Positions 1-9,093 are shown, numbered from the stretch's first letter. The stretch is 64,000 bases of DNA from DASWZN01 sp963841635 (GCA_963841635.1 CAWJDO010000002.1:1-64000); one strand, 5' to 3'. A program made the numbers and translations. Notes: generated by a model from the letters alone, not told the origin.

Positions 1-515
1 TGGCGCTGCTGCACACAGCCTCCAAGTCGGCCGGAGGAATCCCATTCAGCCGGTTCGCGAGATCTTCCTCTTGCAGGCCCTCCGCCAGCCGCACACCTGC
101 CAAGTGCTTCGCCAGCAAGCGCCTGCACCCGGCCTCGTCCGGCAGGCCGATCTCGATCTTCTCCGAAAAGCGTCCACCCCGCAGGATCGCCGGGTCGATA
201 CCGTCGAGGCGGTTCGTGGCCCCAATGAGAAACACGTTGTGATGCGGCTCCAGTTCGCTGATCAGGCTGCGGGCCTGTTCGACCACCTGAATATCATGCT
301 GGGATTGAAGGCCGGTGTTCCGAGGCAGAAGGCCATCCATTTCATCGATGAAGATGATCGACGGGCTGCTTTCCTTGGCCCTGGCGAACAGATCAGCCAG
401 CTTCTTCACCGATGCGCCCGTGGCGCTTCCGAGGATGTCGGCCGCCGTCACGGGATAGAAGCTCCGCTTGGTTTGCGTAGCGATCAGCCGCGCGACCATC
501 GTCTTCCCAACGCCC
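1..515 (-). pseudogene. 3' fragment of double-AAA ATPase, second AAA domain (cut by inserted element)
   Basis: The minus strand encodes the core of a classical AAA domain. It opens with the Walker A remnant GVGKT at about 515-500, followed by Walker B IIFIDEMD, sensor-1 GATNRLDGIDPAIL and the arginine-finger region RGGRF, and then runs off the left edge. The reading frame has no start of its own: the upstream half lies at 3417-4821 on the same strand, split off by the serine-recombinase element. Removing 516-3412 (one copy of the shared GGCG kept) rejoins the two halves in frame and rebuilds GPPGVGKT. The family resembles p97/FtsH-type AAA proteins. In this island the intact protein may have powered a membrane or secretion-linked process, which is inference. 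Confidence 0.8.
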
Positions 516-532
516 GGCGAGACCGCGACATT
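505..532. other. attL-like left junction of serine-recombinase element
   Basis: The host sequence AACGCCC (Walker A codons read backwards) meets element sequence at GGCG (516-519), followed by AGACCGCGACATTG. The same GGCG occurs at the right junction (3413-3416). The overlap is only 4 bp, as expected for large serine recombinases, which need just a short identical crossover core. The reconstructed attP centre reads TCT-GGCG-AGA, a short perfect palindrome around the core. Confidence 0.65.
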
Positions 533-545
533 GTGCTACTCCCTG

Positions 546-2639
546 CTATGGCATTGAAAACGTTAGCTGCTGGATATCCACATCTCGTGGCCGCGGAGCA
601 CCGCCACGTTCCTGCATTTTCTTCACCGCGTCGATCACGCTTTGCGATTGGATCGCCTCTTCCGGAATCTGCCACGGCGCGCAAGGGACGGCTTGGGAGC
701 CCGGGAGAATCTTCGCGTGGATCAGGCGCTTCACCAGCGTGCGGCAAGTGCCGAGCTGGGTGGCGGCCTGCTCCAAGCTCAACATGGTTGGACCTGGGCG
801 CGCCGGATCGTAACCGGCAATGTGCATTTTGCTACGCAGATCGCGGATGCGGAACTTATCCCAACTGTTGTCCTTGCCCGTCCGCAGCCCAAGCCGGTTC
901 AGAGTGACGGCGATTTGATCGTCGGGATACTGCCCTGCCATTTGGCGGATCAGGTCCAGAACCTCGAGCTTGGTGGTGGTTCCGTTGTATCCGATCTTGT
1001 TCCTCGCGATACGCAGCTCCGAGTGGCGGCCTCCCTGCCAGTGAATAATCAAGACAATCTCGTTGGCCTTTGCGTCTACGTCGGCCACGATCTCCTCGAT
1101 CAGTAGCCGCGCGATCCGCTGCTTCAACCTCATGTCGGCTTCCGGAGCATTCCACACCGACGGCAGATCGTCCGCCAGCGCCAGCAAGGCCTCCCGGTCC
1201 GGAGGCGGTCTGAAGCTGGCAGCGGCCTCTGCCTCCTGCAGCCGGTGTTCCAGGACTCGCACTTTTTCCAGCGCCGCATTCCAGCGCGCTTCAAGCTCGC
1301 TCGCCACCAGTCGGTTGTCGCAATCCACGGACTCATACCGGCGGGCTGCCAAACGCGCTTCGTAGCGCGCCTGCTCCAACTCCAGGTCCAGGGCGCGGCG
1401 CCATTCCAAGTTTTGCCGCACCACGCGATCGGCTGCCTCCAGCGCGGCCTCTATGGCACTGCCTTCGATCGCCCGCAGAATCTCTCCGGATATAGCTCGG
1501 TCCGGTCTCCAGCCGGTAAAGCCGACGCAGCCCTTCAAGCCGTGATTGACCAGCGCCCGGCAATCGAAGCGTGGCGTGTTGCCGCCGGGGCCGGTATAGG
1601 AGACGTTCAGCATGCGCCCGCAGCGGCCACATCGCAGCAACCCTGGCAGCAGGCTTTTTCCCCCGCGTCCTGACTTGCGGCCCATGCGCGATTTCATGAA
1701 GGCATTCTCGCTGAGCAGTAACTGATTGCGTTCAAACCGCTCCCAAGAAATGTAACCGGGATGATGGTCCCGAATCAAGACCTCCCAGTTTTGTTGCGGT
1801 TTCCGATGCCCCGCGGTCTTGCGTGCTCGGGCATCGACCACCTTGGTCCGTGCTTCCGTCTTGCCAAACGCATACGCGCCTGCGTAGATCGGGTTGCTTA
1901 CGATCTTCAGAACGGCGTTGTACCGCGCCGGCTTCCAGCATATCCTCGGCCCCGTCGCGTCGCCAAAATTCAACGAGGGCAGCAAGACTCCTTCGCGATG
2001 GAAGCCCAGAAACACCTGCCGCACGCTGCCCATCTCGATCAGCTTGTCGAACACCAGGCGGATGGCTTGCTGCACTCGGAGGTCGGGATCGATCTCGATC
2101 TTGCCAGCCTCGCTCCAGCAGAAACCAACCGGCAGACCGAACTGCAACTCGCCGCGCCGGGCTTTCTGACGAATAGCTTCCACCGAGCGCTGCCGGAATA
2201 GATTCAGCTCGTACTCGCTCATGGTTCCGCGGAGCCCCAGCAGTAAGCGATCATTGACCAGACGAGGGTCGTAGACCCCCTCCGCGTCGATGACCAGGGC
2301 ATTGATCAGGCCGCACATCTCGATCAGGTGGTGCCACTCTCTGCCGTTCCGGGCCAGCCGCGAGGCTTCGATGCAGAACACGGCGCCGACCTGTCCGGAG
2401 CAGATTTCGGCAACCAGGTGCTCGTAGCCAGGCCGTTCGACCAGGCCACAAGCAGAACGCCCCAGGTCTCCATCGATAGTTTCTACCTCTTGGAAACCCA
2501 TTTCGCGGGCGCGATCGGCGAGTCCGTATTGCCGCCGCTGGCTCTCCTTGTTGTGCAGCACCTGGCCCGGCGTCGACTGGCGGATGTAGACAATCGCTTT
2601 GCGGCGCAGATGTTCATTCGTAAGCTTGGGACTCGTCAT
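546..2639 (-). CDS. large serine recombinase
   Basis: This 697-aa protein catalyses site-specific integration and excision through a serine nucleophile. The N-terminal resolvase domain (about residues 10-155) holds YIRQSTPGQ with the catalytic serine and EASRLARNGREW. A recombinase domain follows, then a zinc ribbon (CGRCGRM and a later Cys pair) and a long coiled-coil region. The C-terminus has a short helix-turn-helix-like segment (SLEQAATQLGTCRTLVKRLI). The start at 2639 is preferred to an in-frame ATG at 2651 because GGAGGAAACG precedes it. It overlaps the end of the small upstream gene, so the element's genes are probably cotranscribed. Confidence 0.93.
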   Translation of the reverse strand: MTSPKLTNEHLRRKAIVYIRQSTPGQVLHNKESQRRQYGLADRAREMGFQEVETIDGDLGRSACGLVERPGYEHLVAEICSGQVGAVFCIEASRLARNGREWHHLIEMCGLINALVIDAEGVYDPRLVNDRLLLGLRGTMSEYELNLFRQRSVEAIRQKARRGELQFGLPVGFCWSEAGKIEIDPDLRVQQAIRLVFDKLIEMGSVRQVFLGFHREGVLLPSLNFGDATGPRICWKPARYNAVLKIVSNPIYAGAYAFGKTEARTKVVDARARKTAGHRKPQQNWEVLIRDHHPGYISWERFERNQLLLSENAFMKSRMGRKSGRGGKSLLPGLLRCGRCGRMLNVSYTGPGGNTPRFDCRALVNHGLKGCVGFTGWRPDRAISGEILRAIEGSAIEAALEAADRVVRQNLEWRRALDLELEQARYEARLAARRYESVDCDNRLVASELEARWNAALEKVRVLEHRLQEAEAAASFRPPPDREALLALADDLPSVWNAPEADMRLKQRIARLLIEEIVADVDAKANEIVLIIHWQGGRHSELRIARNKIGYNGTTTKLEVLDLIRQMAGQYPDDQIAVTLNRLGLRTGKDNSWDKFRIRDLRSKMHIAGYDPARPGPTMLSLEQAATQLGTCRTLVKRLIHAKILPGSQAVPCAPWQIPEEAIQSQSVIDAVKKMQERGGAPRPRDVDIQQLTFSMP

Positions 2640-2868
2640 CGTTTCCTCCATTGGCGTTCGTCTGGTCGCCCATGATCGCGTTCAACAAAAGCTCTGCTAC
2701 TGCCGCCTGGAGCTCCCGTTGTTTGTCGGTGGGCATTTCCACCCGTTGTGGAGCTGCTGGAGGAAAGAGTAATCGCTGGCGGGTCGCTGGCGGTGTGAGG
2801 TTGCGAGTCATGCTGCTGAGTTTCTCCTTGAGTGTTCGTCCCTGGAATCGCGGGGCGCCGGATGCCAT
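2614..2868 (-). CDS. small hypothetical protein of the serine-recombinase element
   Basis: The 84-aa product starts MASGAPRFQGRTLKEK and ends in an acidic tail (GGNDDESQAYE). A central segment, TDKQRELQAAVAELLLNAI, looks like an amphipathic helix. GGGGAGGCGCCG precedes the ATG at 2868. The gene overlaps the recombinase start by 26 bp in another frame. Elements with this kind of recombinase often carry a short protein between a DUF5372-like gene and the recombinase (recalled pattern). Function is unknown; it may be an accessory or directionality factor, which is speculation. Confidence 0.55.
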   Translation of the reverse strand: MASGAPRFQGRTLKEKLSSMTRNLTPPATRQRLLFPPAAPQRVEMPTDKQRELQAAVAELLLNAIMGDQTNANGGNDDESQAYE

Positions 2869-3014
2869 CGGCGCCTCCCCGCAATGATAGAGACTCCTTA
2901 GCAGCATGAGCGAGGATCTCACTGACGGAACTGCACGGACCAGTTTCAGGCGATACGAGCGGAGCGGACGGAGGCGCGATTCTGAGCCATTGCACTTCAA
3001 CGTAGCGCGCTCCC

Positions 3015-3371
3015 TCACGTCCGGCGGTCCTTCCTGGCATCGGGCACACAACTGGCCGATGAACTCTCCTTGGAATCTGCGGCGGCTTCCTTGGCGGCGC
3101 CGCTGGCGACAGCCTCGCTTTCGCGTGCTCTCCTCGGCGAACCGAAGGCCAAGGAGTCGAGCAGATCCCGCAGACTCGTGAGCGCTTCAACCGAGACTCG
3201 TGGCTCGCCGAAAGAGAACTCAGCGCAGGTTACGGGATCCGTCATCCAAACCGGAATTGCGCCCAACGCTCCATCGGGCAGCTCGCAGTGGAGGTACTCA
3301 CCGTCTGGAAGAGAAACGCGGCGTTGGCACTCAAGAGAGACGCCGTGGAGAGCGAGCCAACGGTAATGCAC
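3015..3371 (-). CDS. DUF5372-like protein of the serine-recombinase element
   Basis: The 118-aa product starts with GTG at 3371. Its first 75 residues resemble the DUF5372 pattern: a short beta-rich domain ending in a PVWMTD motif and an EFSFGEPRVSVEALTSLRDLL helix. The remaining tail is low-complexity, rich in Ala, Ser and Glu. It is the first gene of the three-gene set that runs into the recombinase. No enzymatic motif is visible. The family call rests on remembered similarity and needs a profile search. Confidence 0.6.
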   Translation of the reverse strand: MHYRWLALHGVSLECQRRVSLPDGEYLHCELPDGALGAIPVWMTDPVTCAEFSFGEPRVSVEALTSLRDLLDSLAFGSPRRARESEAVASGAAKEAAADSKESSSASCVPDARKDRRT

Positions 3372-3399
3372 CGTTACGCGCTCGAAAACATAGGCATTA

Positions 3400-3425
3400 T
3401 GTGACTGGCTCTGGCGGCCCGATCA
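3400..3425. other. attR-like right junction of serine-recombinase element
   Basis: Element sequence GTGACTGGCTCT meets GGCG (3413-3416), followed by host sequence GCCCGATCAGCAG, which is the reverse complement of the ILLLIG-coding stretch before the P-loop. The host ATPase frame is diverted here and stops in the element at 3397. Confidence 0.65.
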
Positions 3426-4821
3426 GCAGCAGGCCCGACGGGATGGGCAACTTCAGCCTTTCGCTGTAGGCTGGATCCATCAGCCGAACCAGCGCCCGGA
3501 GGTCCGCCTCCGTGTCCGCCGGAAGAACCACGTCGTCCCAATCGACTTCCTTGAAGGCGGTCCTATCCTTGCCGCCCGTTTCCGCCAGGACGCGCGCCAG
3601 GTCCTTCTCTTCGATCTTCCTTCGTTCCTGCGCCGCACAGAGCGCTGCACGATCCACCAAGGCGGATATCCTGGCCGCACTCCAGCCGGGCGTCCGCCGA
3701 GCAAACGGCTGAACATCGAACTGGCGGGCCGGGCGCTTGGCGAGCTGGGCCTTGAAGATCCGGGCGCGCCCCTCCTCGTTCGGCAGATCGAGGCGGACGT
3801 GAAGATCGAACCGGCCCTCCCGGATCAGTGCGCGGTCGAGGCCGTCGTAGAAGTTCGTCGCGGCAACCAGTATCAGGCCCGACTGGGTCCGGGCCCTGTC
3901 GATGCAGGCCATGAGGTGGCTGGTGGCGGAGTTGTACCCCCGCCCCGCGCCGCCAGCATCGTCCGCTTCGCCGAGCTGCTGGCGTTTCGCGCCCAGAGCA
4001 TCGATCTCGTCGATGAACAGCAGCGCCGGCCGGCTGGCGACGGCGTCGTGGAAGAGCAGATCGATCCGGCTTTCCGTTCCGCCGACCCACTTGTCATGCA
4101 CAGCTGCGGCGGAGACCGGCAGGTACTTCAACCCAAACTCCCCCGCGACGGCCTCGGCCAGAAACGTCTTGCCAGTGCCCCGCGGGCCATGGAGCAGGAT
4201 GCCGTTCCGATACACCCCGTACTGCCCAAACCGCTCGCCATCGAGGTTCGCCTGGACCAGCTCCCGGATCTGCTTTTTCGTCTCCTCCAGGCCGCCGACA
4301 TCGGCGAATGTTACCGCAGGCTTCCTCATCTCACCTCCGTTCGCAGGCTCCGCGGCCGAGTGCCCGATGACCGCCTTCCGCGGCCTCAGCGACAACAGGG
4401 CGGGGATAACAAGGCACAAGACCACGAACAGAAAGACCGCGATGATCTTCGCCACCATCGGGTACTCTTTCTCGAGGGGAACCGCCGTGATCAGGCCTGC
4501 GCCGATGAAGAGCAGAAACCCGCACAGGAAGTACCCGGCGAACAGCGCCAGGCGGTGGAACAGGGACCTTCCGTACACGATCAGCAGCACGCAGACGACC
4601 GCCAGAATGACCGCCGCGGGATGAATCTGCCACGCGATCACCGCAACGGCCAGGAGCGCCAGGATGAGCGCAGCCAGACTCCCGGTGAAGGCCTTCTTCA
4701 CACTGTGCGGGGTGTTCGAGGAAATCAGCCCCCGAATCTCTTGGTAACCGTCGCGCAGGAATCGGCTGAATTGAGTGATTACCCAGGGGATCGGACCCGT
4801 CGCTTCCAGTTCGGGGCGCAA
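3417..4821 (-). pseudogene. 5' fragment of membrane-anchored double-AAA ATPase (cut by inserted element)
   Basis: The fragment supplies about 468 residues before the frame enters the element and stops at 3397. Residues about 45-145 hold four hydrophobic segments. Residues about 170-420 form a complete AAA domain: GPRGTGKT (Walker A), LLFIDEIDAL (Walker B), VAATNFYDGLDRAL (sensor 1) and REGRFD (arginine finger). The tail begins a second AAA domain and breaks off at LLLIGPPEP, where GPPGVGKT is expected; the rest lies at 1-515. The intact protein would be a membrane-bound tandem AAA ATPase. It lies downstream of the virB10 gene on the same strand, separated by an oppositely oriented propeller gene, so it may belong to the same secretion-like system (inference). 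Confidence 0.85.
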
Positions 4822-5246
4822 TCCAGACTCCTTGGGTTCAACTTTACCCCATCCGCGACTCGCTCGTCACGAGTCTTCCAGCACGATTTCGAATCCCGCT
4901 TCGTGCTTGCGCTTGATGTGGGCAGAATCGTCCGCGTTTCGAGCGTCTCGCCCATTCCCTGGAGCGGCGCAGCGACTCGCGCCAACGCCTCGTCGAACGG
5001 GGTTTCACGTTCTTTGCTCCGGCTAGCGGCTTCGTGCTACGGGCCGTCATCATCCAGCGGAGATGGCGGCGGCTGAGGCCGTCCTTGTTCTTGTCGCACT
5101 GTGGCTATCGCACAGTGGCTATCGCACAGCGCCGCGGGCGGACCGTGCAGTGTACAATATTCCTGACCCGAAAGTCAGAAATCGAGGTCGATCTGGCATT
5201 GTGTCGCCAACCACTCTGAGTGGTGGGCCGACGGGAGGAGCAGACG
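4822..5246. other. intergenic region with possible coding remnants
   Basis: No convincing intact gene is seen. On the minus strand, one frame at about 5000-4900 reads PFDEALARVAAPLQGMGETL and another frame reads on as AHIKRKHEAGFEIVLEDS before a stop at about 4869. This looks like one small frameshifted gene just upstream of the ATPase. A 14-bp direct repeat, GTGGCTATCGCACA, occurs twice in tandem at 5101-5128. Confidence 0.35.
5153..5158 (+). promoter_or_regulatory. candidate -10 box for the propeller gene
   Basis: TACAAT preceded directly by TG lies 89 bp upstream of the start of the propeller gene in a non-coding stretch. No good -35 hexamer was recognised, so this is a weak call. Confidence 0.25.
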
Positions 5247-6482
5247 ATGACACGGCAGGCAGGCGCGGTCCTCGGGATGCTGTTCTTTGCGCACTCAGGC
5301 TTGGCGCAGTTTACCCAGCAAGGGAGCAAACTGGTCGGCACGGGCGCCGCCGGGGCAGCTCGGCAGGGCATCTCGGTAGCAGTCTCGGCGGATGGCAACA
5401 CCTCCATCGTCGGCGGCTTCAGCGACAACAACTGGGCCGGCGCAGCTTGGGTGTTTACGCGTAACGGAAGGGCGTGGTCGCAGCAAGGCAGCAAGCTGAT
5501 CGGCGCCGGAGCGGTCGAGGCTGCCTGGGAGGGGGCCGCAGTGGCGATCTCGGCGGATGGCGACACCGCCATCGTCGGCGGACCGCTCGACAACTCCCAG
5601 GCCGGCGCAGCTTGGGTGTTCACACGGAGCGGAGGGGTGTGGTCGCAGCAGGGCAGCAAGCTGGTCGGGACCGGTGCGGTCGGGCCTACCGTCCATCAAG
5701 GCTGGTCGGTGGCGATCTCGGCAAATGGGAACACCGCCATCGTGGGTGCTTCCTCTGACAACGGCTCCGTCGGCGCAGCGTGGGTGTACACGCGCAGTGG
5801 TGCGGTGTGGTCGCAGCAAGGGAGAAAGTTAGTTGGCAGCGGCGCCGTCGGGGCTGCCCAGCAGGGCTCCTCGGTGGCGATCTCGGCAGATGGCAACTCC
5901 GCCATCGTCGGTGGCCCCTATGACAACGGCTCAGTCGGCGCAGCATGGGTGTACATGCGTAGCGGCGGTGTGTGGTCGCAGCAGGGGAGCAAACTGTTCG
6001 GTAGCGGTGCCGCTGGGCCTGCAAGTCAGGGTCGCTCGGTGGCAATCTCGGCAGACGGAAACACCGCAATCGTCGGTGGCGACAACGATGACGCAGATGC
6101 AGGTGCCGCGTGGGTGTTTACGCGACGCGGGGGCCGGTGGTCGCAGCAGGGCAGCAAGCTGGTCGGCACGGGCGCCGTTGCGCGTGCGCCCTTCCCGATC
6201 AACCAAGGCCATTCGGTGGCGATCTCGGGGGATGGGAACACCGCCCTCGTCGGCGGGCCCATCGACAACGGCTTTGCCGGCGCCGTTTGGGTGTACATGC
6301 GCAGCAATGGGACGTGGTCACAGCTGGGGGCCAAGCTGGTCGGCACGGGCGTCGTCCAGGGCACCCAGGAGGGCGCCTCGGTGGCGATCTCGGGGGATGG
6401 GAACACGGTCATCGTCGGCGGACACAACGAGAGCGAGTTTGCCGGCGCCGCACGGGTGTACACGCGGAGCGGAGGCCTATAG
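5247..6482 (+). CDS. secreted seven-repeat FG-GAP-like beta-propeller protein
   Basis: The 411-aa product starts at the ATG at 5247, preceded by GGGAGGAG. A signal peptide (about 1-20, ending SGLAQ) leads into seven tandem repeats of about 55 residues. Each follows the pattern WSQQGSKLVGTGAVG, then SVAISADGNTAIVGG, then AGAAWVYTRSGG. Seven such repeats would close one beta-propeller. Propellers of this type usually sit on the cell surface or are secreted and mediate binding. The gene points opposite to the virB operon, between virB10 and the AAA gene, so it is a separate unit. Its stop (TAG) falls exactly where the next repeat would begin with Trp (TGG), and a decayed eighth repeat continues after it. 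Confidence 0.85.
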   Translation: MTRQAGAVLGMLFFAHSGLAQFTQQGSKLVGTGAAGAARQGISVAVSADGNTSIVGGFSDNNWAGAAWVFTRNGRAWSQQGSKLIGAGAVEAAWEGAAVAISADGDTAIVGGPLDNSQAGAAWVFTRSGGVWSQQGSKLVGTGAVGPTVHQGWSVAISANGNTAIVGASSDNGSVGAAWVYTRSGAVWSQQGRKLVGSGAVGAAQQGSSVAISADGNSAIVGGPYDNGSVGAAWVYMRSGGVWSQQGSKLFGSGAAGPASQGRSVAISADGNTAIVGGDNDDADAGAAWVFTRRGGRWSQQGSKLVGTGAVARAPFPINQGHSVAISGDGNTALVGGPIDNGFAGAVWVYMRSNGTWSQLGAKLVGTGVVQGTQEGASVAISGDGNTVIVGGHNESEFAGAARVYTRSGGL

Positions 6483-6755
6483 TCGCAGCGGGGTGGCACG
6501 GGCATCGCAGAGGGTCCGTTAGTAGTGCCGCGACGCGCGGACATTGAGGCCGACCCGGGGCATTGCAGGCGTCACTTGGTTCAACGCCGGAGAATCCAAG
6601 TCTGTTCTGCCAGGTCCCTTGTCGGCGGGCGTGGATTGAAGGTGACGCGGAGAACCGCTTTGCTGGACTGAGGCCGTGCTTGCGGTGTTGAACCCATCCA
6701 CGCGCTCCAATCGACATGACCCGGCACAGCCTCCGGTTCGGCTCCATGCTATTGC

Positions 6756-8135
6756 TCAGTGCTGTGGCGACTGCGGCTCCGACGTCTGCGTTGCCGACGC
6801 TTCCCCGTACATCCGGTTGAGTTCGCTTTTCAGCGCGATTAGCTCCCGGAGCTCCGCCGCCGCGGGCGTCGGTATCCCTGGTCCGGAAGTCGGGGCGGAA
6901 TCGCGATTAGGCGCTGTGGCCGGCGCTTGCAGTACGATGTAAAACCTGGTGTTGCCGGGAAGTGTCACGACCACGTTTTGGGAATAGGCAAGCTCCGCCA
7001 GTTCCTGCTCACCCGCTTGGCCGATATTGGTGGCGAGTTGCTCCCGCAGCAGCAAGCTCTGGTTGAGAGGGCTTGAGAGCCCGCCGAAGCCGCCGCCCAC
7101 CACATAGGACGCCACGGTGCCAACTCCGCTGAGCGAGCGAACCAGCGCACGCTTCGCCCGGTTGCGCCCATTGACCGTTCCCTTGAGCGGGCCGAAGTCG
7201 AGGCCAACGCCGCTGCCCTCAATGGCCTCCGCGCTCCCGTCGGGCATCTCGAGCGTGGTGAACCGGAGCCCGACTTGGCCGTTCTGATTCGCTTGCGCCA
7301 TTTGGCCGATGGCCTTCGTCCCGGCGGGAATGACGATCTCGCCGTCCCGCTCATAGTTGTATTCGATGACGGCGATCGCCGGCACCTTCACCGCGCTGCT
7401 AACGGCCGTCTGAAGGCGGGCCACGAGCCGGCTGCCGGTCGGCAGCAGCGTCGAGGTTCCTTTCCGCTCGATGAACGCCGGCTGCTGCGCCGCCCCAGTC
7501 TGCCCAGCCGTCGACGTCGTGTTACGGACGAATACGAGTGACGATTTCTTCAGGGCCTCGGAATCATCGGCGGGCGGCAGAGGAACCGGGGTTGGCGCCG
7601 CCGGAGCCGAGGTGTAGGTGACCTCATTCTGGCGCCGATATGCGTTCAGGGCAGGGTCGTTCACCGTGGGAGCGTTGCTCAGCGCGTACTGGTTCCCGCG
7701 GCGCGAAGTCGCCAGAATGTCGTCTGGGCTCAATTGATCCCCGGTCGCATCGCCGCCTGACTGGTCGGCGCTGAGGAGCGGGACAGTTGAGGCCGGCCGC
7801 CCGCCTCGCCGCCCTGTAGCCTCGGGTCTCCCCAGGTTGGGCTTGGTCCGCCTCTCCTGCGCCCGCTTCTCAGCACCGGAAGTGGAGAATAGAGCAAGAA
7901 ACGCGAAGCCAGCCAGAACGACCGTCGTCGCAAGCACGAGGAACGCCTTGCTGCGATCCATGTTGTTCCGGCCGCGGGGGGTGACCTCGACCCGTTTTGG
8001 GCGATTGCGTTCTTCCTGGATGCGCCTCCAGATCTGTTGCACGATCCCGCCCGCAGGGCGCGGCTGCTCTTCAGGCTCCGCCTCGACGGGCCTCGTAGCG
8101 TCGCAGTCTGCTCTCCCAGCACTATCGTCCGTCAT
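6756..8135 (-). CDS. virB10: VirB10/TrbI-like type IV secretion protein
   Basis: The 459-aa product has the VirB10 layout: a cytoplasmic N-terminus, one transmembrane helix at about residues 66-85 (FLVLATTVVLAGFAFLAL), a long Pro/Ala/Thr-rich periplasmic linker and a C-terminal beta-barrel domain (about 215-420). The barrel domain shows LPTGSRLVARLQTAVSSAV, PAGTKAIGQMAQ and the VTLPGNTRFYIVLQAP end typical of the family. VirB10 spans the envelope and links inner-membrane energy to the outer-membrane core. The gene overlaps virB9 by 14 bp and is the last of the operon. No VirB4, VirB6, VirB8 or VirB11 is in the window. Confidence 0.88.
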   Translation of the reverse strand: MTDDSAGRADCDATRPVEAEPEEQPRPAGGIVQQIWRRIQEERNRPKRVEVTPRGRNNMDRSKAFLVLATTVVLAGFAFLALFSTSGAEKRAQERRTKPNLGRPEATGRRGGRPASTVPLLSADQSGGDATGDQLSPDDILATSRRGNQYALSNAPTVNDPALNAYRRQNEVTYTSAPAAPTPVPLPPADDSEALKKSSLVFVRNTTSTAGQTGAAQQPAFIERKGTSTLLPTGSRLVARLQTAVSSAVKVPAIAVIEYNYERDGEIVIPAGTKAIGQMAQANQNGQVGLRFTTLEMPDGSAEAIEGSGVGLDFGPLKGTVNGRNRAKRALVRSLSGVGTVASYVVGGGFGGLSSPLNQSLLLREQLATNIGQAGEQELAELAYSQNVVVTLPGNTRFYIVLQAPATAPNRDSAPTSGPGIPTPAAAELRELIALKSELNRMYGEASATQTSEPQSPQH

Positions 8136-9093
8136 GGGCGACCTCCCGAAAGCTGCTTATTCCAAACCCAATGGGAGCCAAGGCCGGCCGATCCACGGCG
8201 CCCGACTCAGCCATCTGAAGGAACACCGTCTCCGTTGACTGCTTGAAGGACGGGCGCCGGAAGACCACCACGCCGTCTGCTCGCTCGCCTGGCCCCAGAC
8301 GGCGGAGGCTCAGGCGGAAGTCCGTCACCGGCAGTTGCTCGGATGTTGACCAGCGTGACCTGCGGATGAGCTTGCCCGTCTTCCTCAACCCGCCCAGTTG
8401 AATCTGCGGGGGCACGAGCTCCACCGCATGGTTCTCGGCGTTCACCACCGAGAAGAGCACGACCACGTCGGTCCCTTGATCGATCACCTCGCTTACGCCG
8501 GTCTTGATGAGCTCCTTCGCGGGTGCCGAGATGCCGGGCTTCTGGCCGTACAGAACGGGCAGCGGCGCCCGGCGCTGCCGATCGAGGAGATCGTCTAGCG
8601 CAGTCCGTTCGGCTTGCTTGGGACTCGCGGGCGCCGCTGGCGCGGTGGCTAGCGTTGCGGTTTGTGGGACGGTCGCCGAAGGAAGGTCGGCGGGTTGGAC
8701 GATGAACTGTCCCGCCGGCTTGTATCGCATCAGGAAATCGATATGTGCCTCCTGGTCCTCCTTCGGTTCGCCGCGACTCACAAGCAGCAGGCTCACCTGC
8801 AACCCTCGAGTCGTCGAGACCAAGAGATTCGTTTGGGCTGGCTTGGTCGTGATTGGCTTGACGAATACCAGTTGGGGCTCACGATCCGAATGCTCCGCCG
8901 AAAACGATGCCGGATCGCCCACAACCACCGAGTTGACCGGCTCCGGCATGCGGATCGCTGTCGTATAGCGCGGAGCAAGAAAGACCGTGGTCACCTGGCC
9001 GTCGCGGATCGTCTGGCCGACAACCTGAGGCTGTACCTGCCCCGCCAAGTTCAACGCTGGGATGGCCAGCAGGAGCGCTTTGAAGACCCTCAT
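8122..9093 (-). CDS. virB9: VirB9/TrbG-like type IV secretion protein
   Basis: The 323-aa product starts at the ATG at 9093, which overlaps the stop of the virB1-like gene by 4 bp (ATGA) and is preceded by GGTTCGCC. It has a signal peptide (about 1-18). The N-terminal beta domain fits VirB9: YTTAIRMPEPVNSVVVGDP, LVFVKP and TNLLVSTTRGLQVSLLL. The C-terminal half (LPVLYGQKP, FRLSLRRLGPGERADGVVVF) is less like textbook VirB9, so the C-terminal domain may have diverged. Its place directly before virB10 supports the call. Confidence 0.8.
   Translation of the reverse strand: MRVFKALLLAIPALNLAGQVQPQVVGQTIRDGQVTTVFLAPRYTTAIRMPEPVNSVVVGDPASFSAEHSDREPQLVFVKPITTKPAQTNLLVSTTRGLQVSLLLVSRGEPKEDQEAHIDFLMRYKPAGQFIVQPADLPSATVPQTATLATAPAAPASPKQAERTALDDLLDRQRRAPLPVLYGQKPGISAPAKELIKTGVSEVIDQGTDVVVLFSVVNAENHAVELVPPQIQLGGLRKTGKLIRRSRWSTSEQLPVTDFRLSLRRLGPGERADGVVVFRRPSFKQSTETVFLQMAESGAVDRPALAPIGFGISSFREVAHDGR

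Larger units (their letters stand above)
516..3416. mobile_element. 2.9-kb serine-recombinase insertion element
   Basis: The element is bounded by a 4-bp shared core, GGCG, at 516-519 and 3413-3416; the unit is 2897 bp if one core copy is counted. It carries three leftward genes: a DUF5372-like protein, a short proline-rich protein and a 697-aa serine recombinase. It has no terminal inverted repeats or transposase of the DDE type. The recombinase stop codon is about 27 bp from the left junction, so the recombinase lies beside its own attachment site. Excision in silico exactly restores the host AAA ATPase frame, which fixes the boundaries independently. Confidence 0.85.

Noticed and set aside
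71..907. 278-aa plus-strand frame across the left junction of the serine-recombinase element
   Set aside because: It runs antisense to both the ATPase fragment and the recombinase and has no recognisable domain.
3397..4821. 474-aa ATPase as a complete single-domain protein
   Set aside because: Its end is a broken second Walker A followed by residues encoded by the inserted element, so it is a fragment.
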